DNA of 64,000 bases from Bdellovibrio bacteriovorus HD100 (GTDB taxonomy: Bacteria; Bdellovibrionota; Bdellovibrionia; Bdellovibrionales; Bdellovibrionaceae): assembly GCF_000196175.1 (NCBI RefSeq), contig NC_005363.1, positions 3,286,001-3,350,000 of the forward strand, in the 5' to 3' direction. The notes under the pieces are model-generated. The model was not told the origin of the DNA, did not search any database, and saw only the letters and a program-made list of their open reading frames with translations. Positions within the stretch are counted from its first letter, which is position 1, and the number at the start of each line of letters is the position of its first letter. Shown one piece after another: positions 35,865-41,981 of the stretch. The translations under genes and the position numbers were made by a program.

Positions 35865-35983
35865 TCCTTGAACCCCTTCTCTTCCCTTCGTTCTGCTATT
35901 GCACATACGGTGCCACCTCTTTCAAAGGTCCATTGGCAAATAATTTCCAGATGGGCAAAAAGTTTCATAGAATTTCCAACACC

Positions 35984-36157
35984 ACCGCCAAAACGCTGAC
36001 GGCGAGACGACCCGGCCCTAGGAAAGGCCACACCCAAACCAGCCGCTTCGGACAGTCCTCGCGGACGCCGTCCCGTTGGGACGTGCTGCTGTGGAACTTG
36101 CGTCTGGCTTGGGTGTGGCCTTTCCTAGAGCCTGGTGTGCCGGCAAATTTTGGCGGT
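35984..36157 (+). repeat. Structured hairpin element, copy A
   Basis: A 29-base arm at 36014-36042 pairs with 36104-36132 at 27 of 29 positions. Outside it, ACCGCCAAAA (35984-35993) pairs with TTTTGGCGGT (36148-36157). Inside are a GTCC/GGAC hairpin with loop TCGC (36055-36066) and a perfect CGTCCC/GGGACG hairpin (36069-36083). The segment GCTGCTGTGGAACTTG (36085-36100) follows. The core (CCTCGCGGACG, small hairpin, CTGCTG, GGAACTTG) recurs inverted in copy B although the arms differ. Whether it works as RNA or DNA is unknown. Confidence 0.8.
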
Positions 36158-36198
36158 ATCTGGGTGCACGCTGTGCGTGTTCTCTGATCTTTTTCTAC

Positions 36199-36226
36199 GC
36201 GCTACCGAGAGCTCTCGGTGGGGCGC
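36199..36226. repeat. Palindromic hairpin between the two structured elements
   Basis: ACCGAGAGCTCTCGGT at 36204-36219 is a perfect 16-base palindrome, and GCGC sequences on both sides extend the pairing. It lies near the centre between copies A and B and could be a protein-binding site or a hairpin in the transcript. Confidence 0.6.
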
Positions 36227-36266
36227 TGGAAGCAGTGGGAAAATTCTTGTCTGGAAGGTCGGACAG

Positions 36267-36404
36267 CTTGGTCTAGGGCGGATAGGGGGAGCGGTGGTGG
36301 CTCAGCCCCAAGTTCCGCAGCAGTAGGCCCAAAGGGCCACGTCCGCGAGGATGTGTTCGAAGGGGATGAGGCGCCACCGCTCCCCCTATCCGCCCTAGAC
36401 CGAG
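36267..36404 (-). repeat. Structured hairpin element, copy B (inverted relative to copy A)
   Basis: The arm at 36270-36297 is perfectly complementary to 36374-36401 over 28 bases, and three further pairs (one G-U) extend it to 36267/36404. Read on the minus strand, the loop holds CCTCGCGGACG (36340-36350), a GGCCC/GGGCC hairpin (36326-36338), CTGCTG (36318-36323) and GGAACTTG (36309-36316), in the same order as copy A. The arms are a different sequence from copy A, yet fully paired. Confidence 0.8.
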
Positions 36405-36464
36405 GCACTGTTTCGCCGTACAGACTCTGGATTTTTCCTCAATTTATTCCGATGGATGGGTGCT

Positions 36465-36947
36465 ATGAAGAACATCTTTGTTTGTTGCATCTTGAGTTTG
36501 CTTTTTGTTGGGTGTGTGTCGGTGAATTTGCCGGGGCGGAAATCTGTGCCTGCAAAGGGTGTGGAGTTTTCTTCGCCTGGTTCGCCTTTTAAATCCATTG
36601 ATGCAGGCAATTCTGACAAAGCTTGGTTGAGTTCGTCGACTGGGAACACGATTTCTTTTGTTTCTGACTGTGGTGGGGCGGATCCGTCTTTGCAGCAAAT
36701 GGAAACAGAGTCTTTGGCGGCGCTTTCCAATCTGGATGTGAAATCAGATACTTTGATGTTCAATGGCCGCGAGGCTCGTCAATCGGTGGCTACAGGCACT
36801 GTGGATGGCATTCCGGTGCAACTTTCCCTTTTGGTGTTTAAGAAGAATAACTGCAACTACACTTTGAGTTATGGTGGCGTTCAGAAGCAGTTTGCGGCTG
36901 AACTGAAACACTTTGAAGATTTTAAGGCTCAGTTTAAGGCTCCGTAA
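36465..36947 (+). CDS. Small lipoprotein upstream of the mla-type genes
   Basis: The protein has 160 residues from ATG 36465 (an in-frame ATG at 36456 is also possible). A type II signal peptide with lipobox FVGC (Cys about residue 17) is clear. The mature domain has FVSDCGGADPSLQQME and a later ARQSVATGTVDG segment and looks like a small alpha/beta fold. The stop overlaps the mlaE start by one base, so it is probably translated with the transporter and may be an accessory of it. Family not recognised. Confidence 0.75.
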   Translation: MKNIFVCCILSLLFVGCVSVNLPGRKSVPAKGVEFSSPGSPFKSIDAGNSDKAWLSSSTGNTISFVSDCGGADPSLQQMETESLAALSNLDVKSDTLMFNGREARQSVATGTVDGIPVQLSLLVFKKNNCNYTLSYGGVQKQFAAELKHFEDFKAQFKAP

Positions 36948-37735
36948 TGAATAATCTCGCCCTGCCCTTCACAGTCTTTATGATGGAAGTCCTCTTCTTT
37001 ATCGGTGGAGTGGGGCTGCTCAGCCGTGATGTTTTCCGTGAAACCATTCATGGTCGCATCTATTACAAACTGATCTCTGAACAAATCTACCAGATCGGCA
37101 TGCGTTCTTTGCCCTTGATCGTGATCACGGCCGTCAGTATCGGCATGGTGATGTCCCTGCAGTTTGGTATGGGACTGGAAAAGTTCGGTGGTAAGCTTTA
37201 TGTTCCCAAGCTGCTGGCCGTGACCATCCTGCGTGAAATGGGTCCGGTGTTCACCAGTCTGATGCTGGCAGCCCGCGTGGGCGCTGGTATTGCCAGCGAG
37301 ATCGGCAGTATGGTCGTCACCCAGCAAATTGATGCGATTCGTGCCCTGGGCACGTCCCCGATCAAAAAGATCGTTATTCCCCGTGTCCTGGCTTGCCTGA
37401 TCACTTTGCCGATCCTGGTTTCTATTGCCAACATCGTCGGAAACCTTGGCGGTCTGATCATCGGCGCGACCGAATTGAATCTGGATCCTAATTTCTATTA
37501 TCTGAAAGTGATGACGACTTCCAACATCCAGGACTATCTGTCCGGATTTGCGAAGACCTTCTTCTTTGCCATCTTTATCGCCATTCCGTCCTGCTATTTC
37601 GGTCTGAATGTAAAAGCCGGGACTAAAGAGGTCGGCATTGCCACCACCAAGGCGGTGGTTGTGTCCTCGATCCTGATTGTGGTCGGTGACTTTTTCCTTT
37701 CAAAACTTTTCTGGATCGTGGAGAAAATGATATGA
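36947..37735 (+). CDS. mlaE: Mla-type lipid ABC transporter permease MlaE
   Basis: The 262-residue inner-membrane permease has the family features QIYQIGMRSLPLIVITAVSI, TILREMGPVFTSLMLAARVG and IGSMVVTQQIDAIRALG, and five to six hydrophobic spans. In E. coli the MlaFEDB complex moves phospholipids between membranes to keep outer-membrane asymmetry. It is coupled by overlaps to the lipoprotein gene before it and mlaF after it (four bases). Confidence 0.93.
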   Translation: MNNLALPFTVFMMEVLFFIGGVGLLSRDVFRETIHGRIYYKLISEQIYQIGMRSLPLIVITAVSIGMVMSLQFGMGLEKFGGKLYVPKLLAVTILREMGPVFTSLMLAARVGAGIASEIGSMVVTQQIDAIRALGTSPIKKIVIPRVLACLITLPILVSIANIVGNLGGLIIGATELNLDPNFYYLKVMTTSNIQDYLSGFAKTFFFAIFIAIPSCYFGLNVKAGTKEVGIATTKAVVVSSILIVVGDFFLSKLFWIVEKMI

Positions 37736-38478
37736 GCGAAACCAGACAAGGCGTCATCGAAGTTGTGGACTTTAAAAAGTCCTTCGGCAGCAAAAAAGTG
37801 CACCAGGGTGTGAACTTCTATGTGCGTAAAGGTGAATGTCTGGGCCTGATCGGTGGATCTGGCGCCGGAAAAAGCGTTATCCTGCGCAGTCTGGTGGGGC
37901 TGGAGAAGCCCGACAGCGGGCAGATTCTGATCAATGGCGTGGACATCACTCCAATGAAAGAAACCGAACTGATCGAAATCCGCAAAAAAGTGGCCTATGC
38001 CTTCCAGGGCGGGGCCCTGTTTGACTCGATGTCGGTGTATGAAAATCTGGCGTACCCTTTACGTGAGCATTTCAACTTCAGCGAAGAGGAAATCTCCCGC
38101 CAGATCAAAGAAACCCTGCAGGAATTCGGTCTGCCGGGATCTGAACACCTGCTTCCCGGAAATCTTTCCGGCGGTATGCAAAAACGTGTGGGCCTGGCCC
38201 GCGCGATGATGATGCATCCGGAAGTCGTTTTGTACGATGAGCCAACAGCGGGTCTTGACCCCTACAACACCAAACGTATCCAGGAATCCATCTTAAGCCT
38301 GAAGGCCAAGGGTGTGACCTCGATTCTGGTGACCCATGACATGCCGACGGTCTATGCCGTGTGTGACAAAGTCGCCCTGCTGCTGAATGGAAAAATCGGC
38401 GAGCAGTACACAATTGAAAAACTCAAACAAGAGCCCCCAGGGGCCATGAGCCAGTTCATCAACGGAGAAAGTGCTTAA
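37732..38478 (+). CDS. mlaF: Mla-type lipid ABC transporter ATP-binding protein MlaF
   Basis: The 248-residue ATPase has Walker A GGSGAGKSVILRSLVGL, signature NLSGGMQKRVGLARA, Walker B VVLYDEPTAGLDP and switch His in LVTHDM. The LSGGMQKRV form is typical of MlaF. It energises the MlaE/MlaD lipid path. It overlaps mlaE and abuts mlaD (one-base overlap). Confidence 0.94.
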   Translation: MSETRQGVIEVVDFKKSFGSKKVHQGVNFYVRKGECLGLIGGSGAGKSVILRSLVGLEKPDSGQILINGVDITPMKETELIEIRKKVAYAFQGGALFDSMSVYENLAYPLREHFNFSEEEISRQIKETLQEFGLPGSEHLLPGNLSGGMQKRVGLARAMMMHPEVVLYDEPTAGLDPYNTKRIQESILSLKAKGVTSILVTHDMPTVYAVCDKVALLLNGKIGEQYTIEKLKQEPPGAMSQFINGESA

Positions 38479-39293
38479 TGGAATCTCACTTCGGCACCCA
38501 AATCAAAGTCGGAATCTTTTTGACCATCGGGATCTTTCTGATTCTGGCCACCATCTTTATGCTCGGCGCGGACAAGGCTTTGTTCACTAGCTATGTGCGT
38601 GTGCATGCTCACTTTGATCAGGTTCAGGGTCTGGCGGTGGGCAGCGTTGTGTCCCTGTCCGGTGTGACGGTGGGTAACGTTGAAACCATCACCTTCCTGC
38701 CAGAGAAAAACTCTTTGGACGTAAAGATGAAAATCAACGAAGACTACATCGACCGCATTCGCCAGGGTTCTCAGGTTGAAATCCGCACGCAAGGAGCCTT
38801 GGGTGACAAGTTCGTCTTTATCATCCCGGGTGACCCGCGCGCAGAAAGCCTGAAAGAAGGCGACATACTGGAAGTGGCAAAACCGACCGACTTTCTGGGC
38901 ATCGTTTCTGAGCGTGGCAACGAAACCAACAAAATCTTTGATATCATCAACGAGCTTTACAAAATCACGCACGCGATGAACGTGGAAAACCGCATGGGTA
39001 AAATCATGGCAAACCTGGAAACCGCCAGCACGAATTTTTCCCAGACCAGCAAAGACAGTCAGAGGTTCGTGGCGCAAATGAATGCCCACGGTGGCGGCGA
39101 AAAGCTGGGTAAGTCCATCGAGAAACTGGATTCCATTTTGTCCAAGATCGACCGGGGCGAAGGCAGTCTGGGCGCGCTGATCAATGATCCGTCCATTCAC
39201 AACCGCCTGAAAAACATGCTGGGTGGCTCCAACCGCAAGAACCACGTCGAGTCCCTGCTTCGCACCTCCATCGAAAAAGAAACCAAAGACTAG
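38478..39293 (+). CDS. mlaD: Mla-type lipid transporter substrate-binding protein MlaD (MCE domain)
   Basis: The 271-residue protein has one N-terminal membrane anchor (residues about 11-30) and one MCE domain (HFDQVQGLAVGSVVSLSGVTVG, read in part, then GSQVEIRTQGALGDKFVFI). A C-terminal helical tail follows (about 150-260). E. coli MlaD is shorter (183), and this tail resembles longer deltaproteobacterial MCE proteins. MCE hexamers form the periplasmic lipid tunnel. No mlaA, mlaB or mlaC gene is in this run. Confidence 0.93.
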   Translation: MESHFGTQIKVGIFLTIGIFLILATIFMLGADKALFTSYVRVHAHFDQVQGLAVGSVVSLSGVTVGNVETITFLPEKNSLDVKMKINEDYIDRIRQGSQVEIRTQGALGDKFVFIIPGDPRAESLKEGDILEVAKPTDFLGIVSERGNETNKIFDIINELYKITHAMNVENRMGKIMANLETASTNFSQTSKDSQRFVAQMNAHGGGEKLGKSIEKLDSILSKIDRGEGSLGALINDPSIHNRLKNMLGGSNRKNHVESLLRTSIEKETKD

Positions 39294-39342
39294 CCCTTTC
39301 AGCTAGTCCACTTCAAAGACTAGCTTTCTGCTGGTCTTTTCG
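39288..39342 (+). terminator. Tandem hairpins and terminator after mlaD
   Basis: Two hairpins follow in series: GACTAGC/GCTAGTC (39288-39294 with 39302-39308, the mlaD stop codon inside the first arm), and AAAGACTAGC/GCTGGTCTTT (39315-39324 with 39330-39339, one G-U) ending in a T run. The second has terminator form. The shared AAAGACTAGC suggests a local duplication. Confidence 0.75.
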
Positions 39343-39441
39343 GTTTAGTACCGTTTTAATTCTGCAAGCTTCCTCCACTTGGTCCAGAAATTCTGCAAAC
39401 CCGAGTGGAGAATCGTTTCAAAGATCTTTAGTTTTAGATTC

Positions 39442-39738
39442 ATGGAAAATTCAAAACTACTCGAAGCATTTTCAATTGGGGTCACTTTACTGCTTATTCT
39501 GGCCGGCACGGCTCAAGCCACCGAGCACCGTCTGAAACTTCCGATGGAAGGACTGGATGAAAATCGTCTGAGTTCCGAAATCATCTATACCGACAACGAA
39601 GACACCACCGGCGATGTCCGCGAAATGAAGGTCAGCTGGTCTGAAAAGATCCCGGCCACCACCGCCACTTTGCAGGTGTCCAGCCTGATGCAGACCGAGG
39701 CTTTGGGCGCCGCTGCCCAAATTTCGTGGTCTTTTTAG
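39442..39738 (+). CDS. Small exported protein of unknown function
   Basis: The protein has 98 residues from ATG 39442. A signal peptide with hydrophobic core SIGVTLLLILAGTAQA and an AQA cleavage site is evident. The mature part of about 70 residues ends in Trp-Ser-Phe (ISWSF), and alternating residues near the end hint at a beta strand. An upstream TTG at 39379 is in frame but would bury the signal peptide. No clear ribosome-binding site is present, so the start and even the expression are less sure. Unrecognised. Confidence 0.55.
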   Translation: MENSKLLEAFSIGVTLLLILAGTAQATEHRLKLPMEGLDENRLSSEIIYTDNEDTTGDVREMKVSWSEKIPATTATLQVSSLMQTEALGAAAQISWSF

Positions 39739-39819
39739 GGCACTATCCAACTTTTTGACAGCCGAAATCCCATTGGCTTGCATCTAAGCTGAGTTGCATT
39801 TTTGCAAGCCAAACCCGGC

Positions 39820-40653
39820 ATGAGAAAGTTGATCGTATTATCACTCATAATGACCGCTTGCCAGGGCCAGGTCTCCAAAGACTCCCTGGATAACTCCAAC
39901 TTTGACGGTATTGTCGGCGGGACCGACGTCGCTGTGACTGAAGCCACAGCGAAACAAGCCCTGAACTTCCGCGTGCTGTATGACCCGCAAGTTACTGAAG
40001 ACGAGCGCGGCACCACCACCCGCTATAAGGTGTCCCAGTGCACGGCCAGTGCTATTTCTCCCCGTCTGATCCTGACGGCGGGCCATTGTATTTCCAAACG
40101 GGAAGACGCTTTACATCGCATTGAACTTAAAGATGAACACGGTGACACCACCTATGTGAAGGCCGCAAAGTTCCTCGTTCATCCTGAGTTCGAAAATGGA
40201 AACAAAAAGTACGATCTGGCACTGGTGCTACTGGAAACGGCGCTGCCTGAGGGTATCGAGATCATGAAGTTGCCAGCCAAAGACGTGGATCTGGGCCTCA
40301 ACAGCATCAAAGCCGCTGGCTTTGGCCGTATGGATGGTCGCCCGTCCTTCCCGGGCAATGTCGGCATTCTTAGAACAGCTGATCTGAACATCGCCAAATA
40401 CAGCCCGATAGAGCCGGCGTTCATCGTGGATCAATCCCAAGGCAAAGGTTTCTGCCAAGGCGATTCTGGCGGTCCTGCTATCACCACGATCGGCAACGAC
40501 ACGATGGTGGTCGGCGTGGCTTCGAAAACATTCTTTGACGACAAACTGCCGAAGGAAGAATGGAACCTGTGCATCATGCAGGGTGAATACATGAACGTTC
40601 AATTCCACATGGATTGGATTGAAGCGACGGCAAAGATTCTTTCACAAGAGTAA
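39820..40653 (+). CDS. Trypsin-like serine protease, probable lipoprotein
   Basis: The protein has 277 residues from ATG 39820. The N-terminal MRKLIVLSLIMTAC looks like a short lipoprotein signal (Cys 14). After it, FDGIVGGTDV resembles the activation site of the S1 family. The catalytic triad is visible: His about 89 (LTAGHC), Asp about 132 (KYDLALV) and Ser about 216 (GDSGGP). Four further cysteines could form disulfides. A zymogen-like cut before IVGG is possible. It may work on envelope or prey proteins. This is inference from lifestyle only. Confidence 0.88.
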   Translation: MRKLIVLSLIMTACQGQVSKDSLDNSNFDGIVGGTDVAVTEATAKQALNFRVLYDPQVTEDERGTTTRYKVSQCTASAISPRLILTAGHCISKREDALHRIELKDEHGDTTYVKAAKFLVHPEFENGNKKYDLALVLLETALPEGIEIMKLPAKDVDLGLNSIKAAGFGRMDGRPSFPGNVGILRTADLNIAKYSPIEPAFIVDQSQGKGFCQGDSGGPAITTIGNDTMVVGVASKTFFDDKLPKEEWNLCIMQGEYMNVQFHMDWIEATAKILSQE

Positions 40654-40748
40654 TACGCAGCGTGAGTGGCATGAGAATTTCAGGTTTTAGTTAGTAAGTT
40701 TCAGAAGAGACTTTTAAATACAATCTAAATGCTTTAGAAGGAAATGCT

Positions 40749-41969
40749 GTGAATATTCGGGCGTTACTTGTAACATTTTGCGGAATTTTAGGCTCAATTT
40801 GCGCCTATGGTTCGCTTATGGGAACAAGCACGCTGCCTGAAGGGATCAACAGCCCTTCCCTGCGCTTCGGGATGATCGACGGCATCAGCCAGAAATACAC
40901 CGAAAGCGGCAGCCTGATGAATCTTGGCGACTACAAATCCGTGGTCTTCGACGCCAAATCCCTGGCAAAATTCAATTCCGACGCCAAACGCCTGATCGAC
41001 GCCTTGAACCGCTTTGGCGGGCACAATCTGGGTGATGCCTTCAATCTGGGTGTCCTGCGCGTGGACACCATGCCGAAGGTTCAATACTATGCCCCGGTCT
41101 TTGCCCGTGGCATCACCAAAAACTGGACAATCGGTTTCGGTGTGCCGGTGGTGTCTTATACCAACAAAATTTCCCTGTCCCAGGAATTCTCCAATATTGA
41201 ATACTACCGCGAGCAGTTCTCTGGATTGAATCCGGAACTGGATGCGGCTTTGAATACGGACCTGAGTAAAGCCACCAATGAAACTTTGACGGCAAAGGGG
41301 TACAAACCCCTGGCCAACCGTGATGAAAGCTTCATTGGTGACGTGAATGTGGTGAGCATCTACAAGTTCTATGAAAAGGGCGACATCACCATGGCCCATC
41401 AGGCCCAGCTGAATCTGCCCACCGGCCCCAAGTACGACACCGACGATCTGGCTGCGCTGAATGTTTTCGGTCGCACGAATATCACGAACTCTTTCGTTTA
41501 TTCCCACAAGATCTTTGCCGGCGCCTATCTGGTGCCCTATGTGTCTTATCTGTTGAACATCCCGGACAACATCACCGCCCGGGTCCCCACCGATGAAGAT
41601 GACACCTTGCCTGACGCCAATACCAAAGAAGACGTGACCCGCACCCTGGGTAACATCGCCACTGTCGGTGGCAATGCCTTCTATGAATTCAGCGACAGCT
41701 GGACACTGGGGGCTGGTTATGACTATTCCACCAAAGAAAAAGACGTCTATCGCGGTGATCGCAACACCCGCTATGACCTGCTGGCTTTGAATTCAGCTTC
41801 GACGGCTCACCGTGTGAAAGCGGAACTGACTTACAGCACAGTGAATTCTTATTTTAAAAAGACCGCTTTGATTCCCATGATGATCAGCTATCAGATTTCT
41901 GATGTCTTTGCTGGCGTGAATATCGAACGACAGCTGGCGCAGGAAATGAATTTGATGATGTTCTTCTAG
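40749..41969 (+). CDS. Putative outer-membrane protein
   Basis: The protein has 406 residues from GTG 40749 behind GAAGGA. A nearby ATG at 40745 meets a stop at once. A signal peptide spans about residues 1-20. The rest is rich in alternating aromatic and polar strands (KNWTIGFGVPVVSY, GAYLVPYVSYLL, WTLGAGYDYS) and ends MNLMMFF. A terminal Phe of this kind is usual for barrel proteins. The next gene follows after 12 bases, so the two are probably cotranscribed. I do not recognise the family. Confidence 0.7.
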   Translation: MNIRALLVTFCGILGSICAYGSLMGTSTLPEGINSPSLRFGMIDGISQKYTESGSLMNLGDYKSVVFDAKSLAKFNSDAKRLIDALNRFGGHNLGDAFNLGVLRVDTMPKVQYYAPVFARGITKNWTIGFGVPVVSYTNKISLSQEFSNIEYYREQFSGLNPELDAALNTDLSKATNETLTAKGYKPLANRDESFIGDVNVVSIYKFYEKGDITMAHQAQLNLPTGPKYDTDDLAALNVFGRTNITNSFVYSHKIFAGAYLVPYVSYLLNIPDNITARVPTDEDDTLPDANTKEDVTRTLGNIATVGGNAFYEFSDSWTLGAGYDYSTKEKDVYRGDRNTRYDLLALNSASTAHRVKAELTYSTVNSYFKKTALIPMMISYQISDVFAGVNIERQLAQEMNLMMFF

Positions 41970-41981
41970 AAAGGAGGGCCC

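Larger units (their letters stand above)
35907..36464. other. Non-coding region with two inverted structured elements
   Basis: This gap of more than 500 bases separates the minus-strand AMIN/TPR-flagellar run from the plus-strand lipoprotein-mla genes. It holds two long hairpin elements in opposite orientation and a palindromic hairpin between them, described separately. Small frames crossing it have no ribosome-binding site and follow the hairpin arms, so I treat the whole as non-coding. Promoters for both divergent transcripts should lie here. Confidence 0.75.

Noticed and set aside
35984-36404. Retron RNA, integron attC site or insertion-sequence ends as explanation of the two elements
   Set aside because: No reverse transcriptase, integrase or transposase gene is near, attC core sites are absent, and no target duplication was seen.
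36076-36592. Small plus-strand frames crossing the structured region
   Set aside because: They lie along the hairpin arms, have no ribosome-binding site, and their proteins look like readings of stem sequence.
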